Of a stretch of 12,350 bases of DNA, positions 1-6,977 are shown piece after piece. The stretch is taken from the NCBI GenBank assembly GCA_023426625.1, contig JAFAAJ010000036.1, positions 1-12,350 of the forward strand, in the 5' to 3' direction. Both the position numbers and the translations under genes were made by a program. The DNA is from Bacteroidota bacterium (GTDB taxonomy: Bacteria; Bacteroidota; Bacteroidia; Flavobacteriales; Weeksellaceae). The notes under the pieces are model-generated. The model searched no databases. It was not told the DNA's origin and worked only from the letters and a program-made list of their open reading frames with translations. Positions within the stretch are counted from its first letter, which is position 1, and each line of letters begins with the position of its first letter.

Positions 1-261
1 CACGTCTCTGGCAAAAACCTGATTATAATCTTTAATGCTACTTGGACGAAGAACTTCCACATCATATTTTTTAAGAACCGCTTCAAAAGCATTCATTTCA
101 TTGATAATATCTTCTTCTTTCGGATAGATATTATGTTGAATAGAATGATATGATTTCGCATCATAACTTTCTTCAAGTGTGGGAACCGGACCCATAGAAT
201 TAGGCTGTCCCAGAACAACTGACTTTAGTCTCCCCGTTTCGTTTTTAATGTTTAGTTTCAT
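1..261 (-). CDS. Dimethylargininase / amidinotransferase-family (pentein) protein, N-terminal part only
   Basis: This is the first 87 residues of a gene running off the left edge. The reading frame starts at an ATG at 261 and stays open to base 1. It begins MKLNIKNETGRLKSVVLGQP, where the 'VVLGxP' strand opens the pentein fold, and residues 82-87 read VFARDV, matching the (F)xRD segment whose Asp lies in the guanidine-binding site of dimethylarginine dimethylaminohydrolases and related arginine-modifying enzymes. Full-length relatives are roughly 300 residues, so the catalytic His and Cys lie outside the window and the exact reaction cannot be assigned. Likely a cytoplasmic enzyme acting on arginine or a methylated arginine. 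It lies downstream of gltA on the same strand but is separated from it by the oppositely oriented DUF1801 gene and has its own promoter candidate. Family call fairly sure, substrate not. Confidence 0.8.
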   Translation of the reverse strand, partial: MKLNIKNETGRLKSVVLGQPNSMGPVPTLEESYDAKSYHSIQHNIYPKEEDIINEMNAFEAVLKKYDVEVLRPSSIKDYNQVFARDV

Positions 262-279
262 AAAGATTTATGCATTATA

Positions 280-287
280 CAAATATA
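280..287 (-). promoter_or_regulatory. Candidate -7 promoter element for the pentein-family gene
   Basis: Read on the minus strand this is TATATTTG, a full match to the Bacteroidota -7 consensus TAnnTTTG, placed so that transcription would begin about 10 nt before the ATG at 261. The position 20 nt upstream (308-310) reads TTT rather than TTG, so the -33 element is weak. The 262-468 intergenic region otherwise holds only AT-rich sequence and the divergent DUF1801 promoter candidate. Confidence 0.45.
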
Positions 288-432
288 AGTAAAGGTCTCT
301 ATTTGTAAAACTTTTGAATTATTTTATCTGAAGAATTATTCAATTATAGCCAAATTTCTATTCATTTTGATTATGATTTTCCAAAATTCCGATTTTGTTC
401 TTTCTAATTTTTAAATACTTCATTTTAATTTT

Positions 433-440
433 TAAATTTG
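433..440 (+). promoter_or_regulatory. Candidate -7 promoter element for the DUF1801 gene
   Basis: TAAATTTG matches the Bacteroidota -7 consensus TAnnTTTG exactly and lies 28 nt before the start codon at 469, giving a short leader of about 20 nt. A TTG is absent at the 20-nt spacing (410-412 is TTT), so only the -7 half is well supported. Confidence 0.4.
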
Positions 441-468
441 GGTTTCAAGTTAATAACTAAATTTTAAA

Positions 469-867
469 ATGAAAACCAACACAAAGCTTAACGATGAAGT
501 TTCTCAATTTTTGGATGAATTAAACCATCCGCTCCGGAGTGAGATCGACCGTTTAAGAGCCGTTATTTTAAGTTCTTCAGCAGATCTGGAAGAAAATATA
601 AAATGGAACGGTCCCAATTATTGTTTTAATGGAGAAGACAGGATCACCATGAAAATTCAGCCTCCAAAACAGATCCAGATTATTTTCCATCGTGGCGCAA
701 AGAAGCTTGAACAGCCTGAAACACGATTAATTGATGATTCTTCCGGCGTGTTAACATGGAAAGAAAACGACAGAGCGTTTATGAGTTTTAAAAATCTGAA
801 TGATATTGAAAAATCCGAGTCAAGTCTGAGTAACATTATCGAAAGCTGGATCTCAGCAACAAAATAA
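469..867 (+). CDS. DUF1801 / YdhG-like small protein
   Basis: A 132-residue soluble protein with no signal peptide or membrane segment. Residues 41-55 (EENIKWNGPNYCFNG) and 71-78 (IIFHRGAK) are the two conserved strands of the DUF1801 (YdhG/YjbR/CyaY-like) family: the segment 'EEsIKWgxPxyxxxg' followed by a strand bearing the 'lxFxxGa' pattern. Family members are typically 110-140 residues, so this looks complete. No catalytic function is established for the family; iron-binding-like folds have been suggested but nothing here proves one. It is transcribed alone, convergent with gltA, with which it shares a terminator, and interrupts the run of minus-strand genes between gltA and the pentein gene, so it may be a later insertion. 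The start is the only ATG placed after the -7 element. Confidence 0.8.
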   Translation: MKTNTKLNDEVSQFLDELNHPLRSEIDRLRAVILSSSADLEENIKWNGPNYCFNGEDRITMKIQPPKQIQIIFHRGAKKLEQPETRLIDDSSGVLTWKENDRAFMSFKNLNDIEKSESSLSNIIESWISATK

Positions 868-893
868 AAACCCCAAAGTAAACTTTGGGGTTT
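868..893. terminator. Bidirectional intrinsic terminator between the DUF1801 gene and gltA
   Basis: A 12-bp perfect inverted repeat, AAACCCCAAAGT / ACTTTGGGGTTT, with a 2-nt centre. It begins right after the TAA at 865-867 and lies about 20 nt beyond the gltA stop on the other strand. On the minus strand it is followed by a T-rich run (TTTTTATTTTG); on the plus strand the T run is shorter (TTTCGTT). It most likely ends both convergent genes. Confidence 0.85.
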
Positions 894-913
894 CGTTATA
901 TTTTGAAACAGAA

Positions 914-2200
914 TTATCTGTTTGCGATATCGATATAATCTCTTTGCTGAGCTCCTTGGTAAACCTGTCTTGGTCTTCCGATAGGGTCTCCTTTCAGTCT
1001 CATTTCCTTCCACTGAGCGATCCATCCCGGAAGTCTTCCTAATGCAAACATTACAGTGAACATTTCTGTAGGAATTCCTAATGCTCTGTAGATGATTCCT
1101 GAATAGAAGTCTACGTTTGGATATAGTTTTCTTTCTACGAAGTATTCGTCTTCAAGAGCTACTTTTTCCAGCTTCATTGCAATATCAAGAGCTTTGTCAT
1201 GGATTCCCAATGCATTAAGGATATCATCAGCAGCTTTTTTGATAATCTTCGCTCTTGGATCGAAGTTTTTGTATACTCTGTGTCCGAATCCCATTAGACG
1301 GAAGCTGTCATTCTTATCTTTAGCTTTAGCCACCCATTTGTCAACATCTCCACCGTCTTTTTCAATAAGTTCAAGCATTTCGATCACCGCCTGGTTTGCT
1401 CCGCCGTGAAGTGGTCCCCAAAGTGCAGAAACCCCTGCAGAAATAGACGCGAAAAGTCCTGTATGAGCAGAACCTACCATTCTTACTGTAGATGTAGAAC
1501 AGTTTTGTTCGTGATCCGCGTGAAGGATTAATAATTTATCTAAAGCTTCCACAACTACAGGATTTACTTCAAACTCCTGATTTGGCATTCTGAAAGTCAT
1601 TTTGTAGAAGTTCTCTACATAGTTCAGGCTGTTATCTCCGTGGTTAAGCGGTAAGCCCTGAGTTTTTCTGTATGTCCATGCACAAAGGTGAGAGAATTTA
1701 GCGATCATCAACTCTGCTGCGTGGTCCATTTCTTCTTTTGAATTTACGTTAACCGCTTTAGGATTGAAAGCCGTTAAAGCAGAAGTTAAAGAAGATAAAA
1801 CTCCCATTGGGTGAGCAGAACGAGGGAAAGCATCTATGATCTTTTTCATCTCTTCCGCTACGAAGTTATAATTCTTGATATTGTTTTCGAAAGATGTATA
1901 TTGAGTTTGAGTAGGTAATTCTCCTTGCAGTAAAAGATACATTACTTCCGTGAAGTTGGATTTCTCAGCGATCTGCTCGATCGGATAACCTCTGTAGAAT
2001 AATTCTCCTTTATCTCCATCTAAATAAGTAATATCACTAAGAGTAGCCCCTGTATTTTTGTACCCTAGATCCAGAGTGATTAAACCTGTCTGGTCTCTTA
2101 GCTTTGAAATATCTATCCCTCTGTCTCCAATAGTGCTGTCAACGATAGGATATTCATACGAATTACCATCGTAATTCAATATAACTTTGTTGTCTGACAT
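914..2200 (-). CDS. gltA: Citrate synthase
   Basis: Citrate synthase, 428 residues, the usual length for the bacterial GltA type. It condenses acetyl-CoA with oxaloacetate at the entry of the TCA cycle in the cytoplasm. The family motifs are in order: LHADHEQNCSTSTVR at about 227-240 (His230), GPLHGGANQ at 262-270 (His265, catalytic), MGFGHRVYKNFDPRA at 303-317 (His307, oxaloacetate contact), and NVDFYSG at 362-368 with the catalytic Asp364. The N-terminal ~50 residues form the small beta domain seen in hexameric type II enzymes of Gram-negative bacteria. Start ATG at 2200 follows an A/T-rich leader without a Shine-Dalgarno sequence, normal for this phylum. It sits 101 nt after eno on the same strand but has its own promoter candidate at 2231-2261 and ends in the shared terminator at 868-893. 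Confidence 0.98.
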   Translation of the reverse strand: MSDNKVILNYDGNSYEYPIVDSTIGDRGIDISKLRDQTGLITLDLGYKNTGATLSDITYLDGDKGELFYRGYPIEQIAEKSNFTEVMYLLLQGELPTQTQYTSFENNIKNYNFVAEEMKKIIDAFPRSAHPMGVLSSLTSALTAFNPKAVNVNSKEEMDHAAELMIAKFSHLCAWTYRKTQGLPLNHGDNSLNYVENFYKMTFRMPNQEFEVNPVVVEALDKLLILHADHEQNCSTSTVRMVGSAHTGLFASISAGVSALWGPLHGGANQAVIEMLELIEKDGGDVDKWVAKAKDKNDSFRLMGFGHRVYKNFDPRAKIIKKAADDILNALGIHDKALDIAMKLEKVALEDEYFVERKLYPNVDFYSGIIYRALGIPTEMFTVMFALGRLPGWIAQWKEMRLKGDPIGRPRQVYQGAQQRDYIDIANR

Positions 2201-2230
2201 TATATATTTTATTTAATTTTAAATTTTCTC

Positions 2231-2261
2231 TAAAAGTATGCATTTTAAAGAAAAAGCACAA
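2231..2261 (-). promoter_or_regulatory. Promoter of gltA (Bacteroidota type)
   Basis: On the minus strand: TTG (2261-2259), 20 nt, then TACTTTTA (2238-2231), one mismatch from TAnnTTTG. The start of transcription would fall about 23 nt before the gltA ATG. No terminator hairpin was seen between eno and gltA, so read-through from eno is also possible. Confidence 0.55.
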
Positions 2262-2301
2262 CTATTTTTAGTTATGCTTTGCATTTATATTTTCAATTGA
2301 A

Positions 2302-3594
2302 TTATCTTTTGATTTTGAAGGCATCAAGTCCAGGGAAAACGGCTGTTTCACCTAAAGCTTCTTCAATTCTTAACAGCTGATTGTACTTAGCCATTCTGTC
2401 TGATCTTGAAGCTGATCCAGTCTTGATCTGTCCACAGTTCATTGCTACTGCCAAATCCGCAATTGTAGCATCTTCTGTTTCTCCTGATCTGTGAGACATT
2501 ACAGAAGTAAATCTGTTGTTCTGTGCCATCTGAACAGCGGCCATTGTTTCAGAAAGAGAACCGATCTGATTAACTTTTACAAGGATAGAGTTGGCAATTC
2601 CTTCTTTTACTCCTCTTGACAATCTTTCAACATTGGTTACAAACAGGTCGTCTCCTACCAACTGTACTCTGTCACCAATTTTATCTGTTAACATTTTCCA
2701 ACCTTCCCAGTCATTTTCCTGCATTCCGTCTTCAATAGAAATGATAGGATATTTCTGAGTAAGTTCTGCTAAGTATGAAACCTGCTCTTCTCTTGATCTG
2801 TGCGCTGCATTATCACCCTCGAATTTTCTGTAATCGTAAGTTCCGTCTTTATAGAACTCAGAAGAAGCACAGTCTAATGCCAACATAATATCGTCACCCG
2901 GCTTATAACCTGCTTTTTCGATAGCCTGCAATAATGTATCTAAAGCATCTTCAGTTCCGTTGAAAGTAGGAGCAAAACCACCTTCATCTCCAACTGCTGT
3001 TGATAATCCTCTTCCTTTCAGGATAGATTTCAAATGATGGAAGATCTCTGTTCCTTTTCTTAGGGCATGAGAGAAAGAATCTGCTTTTACCGGCATGATC
3101 ATAAATTCCTGGAACGCAATAGGAGCATCTGAGTGAGAACCTCCATTGATTACATTCATCATCGGAACCGGAAGTGTATTGGCATTCACACCTCCTACAT
3201 ATTTATATAAAGGCATTCTCAGTTCTGTAGCAGCAGCTTTAGCAGCAGCTAATGAAACCCCAAGAATGGCATTAGCACCAAGATTTCCTTTATTGCTGCT
3301 TCCGTCAAGATCAATCATGATCTGATCAAGAAGGTTCTGATCATAAACCGGAAGACCAACCAATTCAGGTGCAATTACTTCTCTTACATTTTCAACAGCT
3401 TTTAAAACTCCTTTCCCCATATATTCTGAACCACCATCACGTAATTCTACGGCTTCGTGTTCTCCTGTAGATGCTCCTGAAGGTACGGCAGCACGTCCCA
3501 TTGCACCGCTTTCCGTAAATACATCTACTTCAACTGTAGGATTACCTCTAGAATCCAAAATTTGTCTTGCTTCAATGTAAGAAATGTAACTCAT
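2302..3594 (-). CDS. eno: Enolase (phosphopyruvate hydratase)
   Basis: Enolase, 430 residues, full length. It interconverts 2-phosphoglycerate and phosphoenolpyruvate in glycolysis and gluconeogenesis. Visible landmarks: N-terminal ILDSRGNPTVEVDV (12-25); the mobile loop SGAST (39-43); SHSDAPIAFQEFMI around 153-166; GDEGGFAP at 202-209 with the proton-donating Glu204; Mg2+ ligands Asp241, Glu288 and Asp315; VKVNQIGS at 339-346 with catalytic base Lys340; and the signature MSHRSGETED at 366-375. Nothing is missing. Start ATG at 3594 lies about 14 nt after the predicted transcription start. Upstream, a terminator separates it from the accessory block; downstream lies gltA, so carbon-metabolism genes are clustered. 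Confidence 0.99.
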   Translation of the reverse strand: MSYISYIEARQILDSRGNPTVEVDVFTESGAMGRAAVPSGASTGEHEAVELRDGGSEYMGKGVLKAVENVREVIAPELVGLPVYDQNLLDQIMIDLDGSSNKGNLGANAILGVSLAAAKAAATELRMPLYKYVGGVNANTLPVPMMNVINGGSHSDAPIAFQEFMIMPVKADSFSHALRKGTEIFHHLKSILKGRGLSTAVGDEGGFAPTFNGTEDALDTLLQAIEKAGYKPGDDIMLALDCASSEFYKDGTYDYRKFEGDNAAHRSREEQVSYLAELTQKYPIISIEDGMQENDWEGWKMLTDKIGDRVQLVGDDLFVTNVERLSRGVKEGIANSILVKVNQIGSLSETMAAVQMAQNNRFTSVMSHRSGETEDATIADLAVAMNCGQIKTGSASRSDRMAKYNQLLRIEEALGETAVFPGLDAFKIKR

Positions 3595-3614
3595 GTTTTA
3601 TTTTTTTAGTTCTA

Positions 3615-3645
3615 CAAATTTAATCAATTTTAATTTCGAAAGCAA
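3615..3645 (-). promoter_or_regulatory. Promoter of eno (Bacteroidota type)
   Basis: On the minus strand: TTG (3645-3643), exactly 20 nt, then TAAATTTG (3622-3615), a perfect TAnnTTTG -7 element, followed by a very short leader to the ATG at 3594. This is the cleanest housekeeping promoter in the window. Confidence 0.75.
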
Positions 3646-3712
3646 CGGACTGGGAATTTATCATTTATTCTGAGTTAAATTTTATCGTTTTAATATTGAT
3701 TATTTTAATTAA

Positions 3713-3744
3713 AAATCTCCATATCATGATCAATATGGAGATTT
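3713..3744 (-). terminator. Intrinsic terminator of the repeat-protein / 3-TM protein operon
   Basis: A 12-bp perfect inverted repeat (AAATCTCCATAT / ATATGGAGATTT on the plus strand) with an 8-nt loop. Read on the minus strand it starts 17 nt after the stop of the 3-TM gene and the stem runs into TTTTTAATT. It also insulates eno from the accessory block. Confidence 0.85.
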
Positions 3745-3761
3745 CAAGCTTACATTATGAT

Positions 3762-4448
3762 TTATTGTTCATCAAGGATCAAATTTTCCACTCCTTCCGA
3801 AAGTGCCACCGCGCGTACACCATCTCCCAAATGAATTTCTTTAACAAGATGCTTGTTTTTGAGTTCTTCAATTTTCTGTTTGATCTTGTCGTTTTCAAGG
3901 GATGATATGTTTTCATAAACTTTTTCGACCGGAGTGAACTTTTTCTCGGGATTATAAATTGTCTTCATCAGTTCCTTCGTTTCATCATCCTCAATAATGG
4001 AAGACTGTTTTAATGTCTCCAACGGGGTATTTCCATCATACATTAAAACGGTTTTCTGAACATCATTGATCCTTTCCACTTCTTCTTTCATTTTCTTATT
4101 CTCCACTTTCAGACTGGCGTAATCTTCTTTTAGGTTCTGCACAACTCTGCTTGATATCAAATTGAGGTACTGAATAGACGAATATGCTACAATAACACAG
4201 AAACCCGAAAAAATAAAATAATTAATTTCATTTTCTTTAGAGTTGTTCAGGATATTTTTCAGGATATCACTGGACACGAGGTTTAGAAATAATGGGACTG
4301 TAATAGAGGCCAGAATTCCGAACATGATGTTTCTAAGAAAAAATTTTCCGCCGTTATCTTTCATTTCTTTGAGAGAACTCCCAATACCACCAATAATTCC
4401 GCAGATAATGATGATACCTATTATTAAGTAAATGCTATCTGTATTCAT
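3762..4448 (-). CDS. Three-TM membrane protein, resembling YEATS-associated-helix proteins
   Basis: A 228-residue membrane protein. Three hydrophobic helices are visible at about 5-24 (IIGIIIICGIIGGIG), 40-58 and 77-95. They are followed by a charged coiled coil at about 103-130, then a linker, then a soluble C-terminal part (about 170-224) predicted by eye as helices plus a turn-strand ending, ENDKIKQKIEELKNKHLV then GDGVRAVALSEGVENL, reminiscent of a small winged-helix domain. The N-terminal three-helix region with a Gly-rich first helix recalls bacterial proteins called YEATS-associated-helix proteins; this is recollection, not a database hit, and no YEATS domain itself is present. It starts 10 nt after the stop of the 323-aa repeat protein and shares its promoter and terminator, so the two are almost certainly one operon and probable partners. 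Function unknown; a membrane anchor coupling to a cytosolic coil protein is inference. Confidence 0.75.
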   Translation of the reverse strand: MNTDSIYLIIGIIIICGIIGGIGSSLKEMKDNGGKFFLRNIMFGILASITVPLFLNLVSSDILKNILNNSKENEINYFIFSGFCVIVAYSSIQYLNLISSRVVQNLKEDYASLKVENKKMKEEVERINDVQKTVLMYDGNTPLETLKQSSIIEDDETKELMKTIYNPEKKFTPVEKVYENISSLENDKIKQKIEELKNKHLVKEIHLGDGVRAVALSEGVENLILDEQ

Positions 4449-4458
4449 GATCTTTTAT

Positions 4459-5430
4459 TTAGGCAGCTTGTTCTAACTCTTCAATTTCATTCAAGGCTTT
4501 TTTCCTTTCTTCATTCAGAGCTTCTAAAGTCTGTTGATAAGGTTCAAGTATTTTTTGAAGATGACCAATCAATTGGTTCAGCTTTTCTTCTTCGATTTTC
4601 AACTGATCAGCAGCACCGTTGTTTTTCAATTCCGTGATGGTACCTTTGCACTCTTCAATAGATCTTTCAATATCTTTTTTCACGGGTTCCACATCACCTA
4701 AGATCTCACTTTGAGCTTTATCGAACTGTTCATTCACCAATTCAATCTGCATATACTTCATTTTTCCTTCATAAGCTACCGTCAGATCATTGATTCTTTG
4801 CTGAACCTGAGTGATTTTCTCATTGCTGTTTTCAATATTTTCTTCGGACTCATTGTAGTTGATACTTGTAATCACCAAAGTATTAAAGGATATTTGTTTG
4901 GAAATCACTGTAACTTCAGGAATTTTAAAGATCATTTCTTTGGTCTTCATGGTTACTTCAGGGATTTTGGTCGACATGCATTTTGTTTCCATTGTAACTT
5001 CGGGAACAGAAATAATGATGGGCGTCCATTTTGTTGTACACTGCCATGTTTTTGTTTTTCCAAAAATAACTTTTGTCATTTTCCATCCACAGGTTACTTC
5101 TGGTTTTTCGCCTACTTTTTTATTTACCATTCTTGTTTTTGGCCAGTCGAAGCAGATTTCTTTAAGTTTCATGGTAACTTCGGGAATATCAAAGGAGAAC
5201 TTTTGTGTTTTCATGGTAAACTGTGGAATCGGCAGATCGAAAATGACTTTTTTCCACTCAAAATTGTATTGGTAATTCCCATTCTTAATATTGAACAATG
5301 TCCCGTTATCCTGTAGAACCTCACTGTCATCCTGGATACTGGAGACTTCCTTGGAAATTTCATTGGCTAGGTTTTTCAGTTCCGTTTCAAATTCTTCCGT
5401 TAGTTTTTTAATTGATTCTTCTGTGCTCAT
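4459..5430 (-). CDS. Unrecognised 14-residue-repeat ('PEVTM') protein with flanking coiled coils
   Basis: A 323-residue protein with no signal peptide, lipobox or membrane segment. Three regions can be seen. Residues 1-35 are a charged, probably helical segment. Residues about 55-185 hold units starting at P69, P83, P97, P110, P143, P157 and P171, most beginning PEVTM or PEVTV. The spacing is exactly 14 residues for 69-83-97 and 143-157-171 (42 bp in the DNA), with a Trp/Cys-containing insert of about 33 residues between P110 and P143 (CGWKM, KTWQCTTKW). Polar and hydrophobic residues alternate, suggesting stacked beta strands. Residues about 195-323 are rich in E, K, Q and L, consistent with a long coiled coil. 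I do not recognise the family and assign no function. It is the first gene of a two-gene operon with the 3-TM protein, follows the kinase terminator, and has a promoter matching that of the response-regulator operon. Confidence 0.85.
   Translation of the reverse strand: MSTEESIKKLTEEFETELKNLANEISKEVSSIQDDSEVLQDNGTLFNIKNGNYQYNFEWKKVIFDLPIPQFTMKTQKFSFDIPEVTMKLKEICFDWPKTRMVNKKVGEKPEVTCGWKMTKVIFGKTKTWQCTTKWTPIIISVPEVTMETKCMSTKIPEVTMKTKEMIFKIPEVTVISKQISFNTLVITSINYNESEENIENSNEKITQVQQRINDLTVAYEGKMKYMQIELVNEQFDKAQSEILGDVEPVKKDIERSIEECKGTITELKNNGAADQLKIEEEKLNQLIGHLQKILEPYQQTLEALNEERKKALNEIEELEQAA
4907..5230 (-). repeat. 42-bp in-frame coding repeats (PEVTM units)
   Basis: Copies of a block reading roughly catggTaacttcgGGaat on the plus strand occur near 4907, 4949, 4991, 5170 and 5212. 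Neighbouring copies are 42 bp apart, equal to the 14-residue protein repeat. They lie within the 323-aa gene and keep its frame; they are protein repeats, not a CRISPR or intergenic array. Confidence 0.75.
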
Positions 5431-5489
5431 GGTGATAGATTTTAAGGGATTGATAATTTTATGTAAAAGGTTATTAGTTTTTAGTTAGT

Positions 5490-5520
5490 CAAATTTCCTA
5501 CTTAAAACTTTACCGGTCAA
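5490..5520 (-). promoter_or_regulatory. Promoter of the repeat-protein operon (variant -7 element)
   Basis: On the minus strand: TTG (5520-5518), exactly 20 nt, then GAAATTTG (5497-5490). It matches the TAnnTTTG consensus except that the first T-A pair reads G-A, the same deviation as in the response-regulator promoter. Transcription would begin about 5484, leaving a leader of about 54 nt before the ATG at 5430. Confidence 0.6.
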
Positions 5521-5538
5521 TTACACAAATGGGTGATT
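5519..5538. promoter_or_regulatory. Imperfect 20-bp dyad, putative response-regulator operator
   Basis: AATTACAC-AAAT-GGGTGATT: the two 8-bp arms match as an inverted repeat at 6 of 8 positions. The promoter-proximal arm is identical to that of the perfect dyad at 8478-8497, and its last bases form the TTG of the promoter. The centre lies 31.5 bp from the edge of the -7 element, the same distance as in the regulator promoter. A binding site for the NarL-type regulator encoded at 7796-8428 is the simplest reading. Confidence 0.5.
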
Positions 5539-5551
5539 CTGAAAACAAAAA

Positions 5552-5573
5552 ACAGCATCATCAATGATACTGT
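5552..5573 (-). terminator. Intrinsic terminator of the signalling operon
   Basis: Minus-strand RNA forms ACAGTATCAT-TG-ATGATGCTGT (10 bp counting one G-U pair), followed at once by a T-rich tract (TTTTTTGTTTTC at 5551-5540). It lies 25 nt after the kinase stop codon and separates the signalling operon from the repeat-protein promoter. Confidence 0.8.
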
Positions 5574-5598
5574 CCATTTATTGTATATTAGAAATCTG

Positions 5599-6381
5599 TT
5601 ATAAATCTATCCGAAAAAGCAAATGAGTACCTTTCTCCGTTCGTACTTCAAAAAATCCGTTTTGTTCTTCCATCCTGCGTTTCATATTCCTGAGTCCATT
5701 TCCCTCTGCTTTATGGGGATCTATTCCGGAACCGTTATCTATAATTTTCATCTCAAAACTTTTATCTTTCTGAGCAAAAGATATTTGTACTTCAGAGCAT
5801 TGACTGTGTTTATAGATATTATTTAATGCTTCCTTGAGACATAAGAATAAATTCCGTCTTTGTTCTGTGGTAATTGCTGTTTGAGAAATATTCTGTTCAT
5901 CTATACCAAGCTGAATATTTGTTTTTTTAAGAAAATTATAGGCGTATATTTTGGAATAATCAACAAAGCTATCTATTGTGTCGTTCCCAGAATTTAAACT
6001 CCAAAGCATTTCTCTCATTGAGAGGTTCATCTCTTCCGAAGTTTTTAAAAGTTCATCAATATCGCATTTCAGATCATCATTTTCCGCTTTTTGTTTTAAA
6101 AATTCCGCCTGAAGCTTCAAAGCAGAAATTCCAGCACCAAGGTCATCATGCATATCATGGGAAATACGTTCTCTTTCCTGTTCTATCAGCTTTTGTTTTT
6201 CTAATTCTTTTTGAAGAAGCTGATTTTGGTATTCGGCTTCCTGCAGCTGTTTTTCTTTCAGATAGAGAAGTTGTTTGCGGTTGTACATGAGTACTATAAA
6301 TACAATAAATACGACAAAGCATATCATTAAAACAATAGCAGTAAGGTATATAAATTTTATTTCAAAAGGTAGTTCATTCAT
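5599..6381 (-). CDS. Sensor histidine kinase, HisKA_3 (NarX/DesK-like) type with one TM helix
   Basis: A 260-residue kinase. One hydrophobic helix at about 10-32 is followed by a coiled coil (about 35-72), the dimerisation/phosphoacceptor segment ERISHDMHDDLG with His78 as the expected phosphoacceptor, and a HATPase_c domain with N box KEALNNIYKHS (Glu184 to His192), G1 box IDNGSGI (Asp215-Gly219) and G2 box GNGLRNM (from Gly227). All catalytic motifs are intact. There is no periplasmic sensor domain, so signal input probably comes through the helix or the 7-TM protein encoded just before it. Start: the ATG at 6381 overlaps the upstream TGA as ATGA; a GTG at 6390 also lies in frame but is less convincing. 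Last gene of the operon; expected to phosphorylate the response regulator at 7796-8428. Confidence 0.93.
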   Translation of the reverse strand: MNELPFEIKFIYLTAIVLMICFVVFIVFIVLMYNRKQLLYLKEKQLQEAEYQNQLLQKELEKQKLIEQERERISHDMHDDLGAGISALKLQAEFLKQKAENDDLKCDIDELLKTSEEMNLSMREMLWSLNSGNDTIDSFVDYSKIYAYNFLKKTNIQLGIDEQNISQTAITTEQRRNLFLCLKEALNNIYKHSQCSEVQISFAQKDKSFEMKIIDNGSGIDPHKAEGNGLRNMKRRMEEQNGFFEVRTEKGTHLLFRIDL

Positions 6382-6977
6382 TTTTTGCACATTAAGCCTT
6401 TAAAAAAAATCAGATAAGAAATAATGGTAGCTATCTGGAATATGGTTTTGAGCAAATTCGAGAATCCAAGATCCGAAACTGCAAAAAAGTACATCGGGAA
6501 CATTCTAAAAATATAAAAAATAGCCCAAAGTAATAAAGAGCTGCTTATCCAAAAAAAAGGGAGCTTTAGCATATTGTGTTCGCCGTTTTCATCTGTTATT
6601 TTTCTGTAAAACCAAAGTAAAGACACAAAAACCAAAAAGATAGAATATAAAAAACCCGTCAGAATTGAATAATGGGTTTTAGAAAAAAAGATAAATAAAC
6701 AACTTAAAACGATACCGATAATGGATGCTCGTTTAATGATTTTATCATTCTTCAGTTCTTGAAAAAAAATAAAGCCAAAATAGCCAATACAAAATAAATC
6801 CAAATAATTATAAATCCTTGATGTTATGAATGAAATCCTATATTCAACAAACGCTTCTATAATAATAGTTACCGCAAAATAAAGCCAAAAATATTGTTTC
6901 CATAATCCTTTTGAAATTATGGAAACAAATAAACATATCAAGATAACAATATAATATAATGTATCTAAAAGACTCAT
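6378..6977 (-). CDS. Seven-TM membrane protein of the signalling operon
   Basis: A 199-residue integral membrane protein with about seven hydrophobic helices, near residues 3-22, 27-45, 53-73, 83-98, 103-122, 139-160 and 174-194. It has short loops and no soluble domain or recognisable catalytic motif. The start chosen is the ATG at 6977, because it overlaps the stop of the preceding gene as TAATG. A longer frame to 7007 would need a TTG start inside the upstream gene. Its own stop overlaps the kinase start (ATGA), so the pair is probably translated in a coupled manner and made in similar amounts. Because the kinase has only one membrane helix, this protein is a plausible sensory or signal-relay subunit, but that is inferred from position alone. 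The region is very AT-rich with oligo-A runs. I do not recognise a named family. Confidence 0.8.
   Translation of the reverse strand: MSLLDTLYYIVILICLFVSIISKGLWKQYFWLYFAVTIIIEAFVEYRISFITSRIYNYLDLFCIGYFGFIFFQELKNDKIIKRASIIGIVLSCLFIFFSKTHYSILTGFLYSIFLVFVSLLWFYRKITDENGEHNMLKLPFFWISSSLLLWAIFYIFRMFPMYFFAVSDLGFSNLLKTIFQIATIISYLIFFKGLMCKK

Noticed and set aside
657..1025. A 122-codon minus-strand open frame across the gltA end and the DUF1801 gene
   Set aside because: It spans a terminator and overlaps two well-supported genes in other frames; no recognisable product.
2201..2301. Possible terminator between eno and gltA
   Set aside because: The AT-rich gap shows no stem with a T tract; only a gltA promoter candidate is supported.
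4907..5230. Regular 42-bp spacing that could suggest a CRISPR or tandem intergenic array
   Set aside because: The repeats are in frame inside a long coding sequence, diverge at wobble-like positions and have no unique spacers; they encode the 14-residue units.
4711..5316. A 201-codon open frame on the plus strand, rich in Phe, His and Gly, plus a 138-codon one at 4859-5275
   Set aside because: Both are antisense to the PEVTM-repeat gene. Its repeated 42-bp units keep the opposite frames open; there is no promoter or domain, and the composition is unlike a real protein.
5552..5573. Inverted repeat considered as another operator for the repeat-protein promoter
   Set aside because: It is followed by a clear T tract just after the kinase gene and does not share the AATTACAC arm; a terminator explains it.
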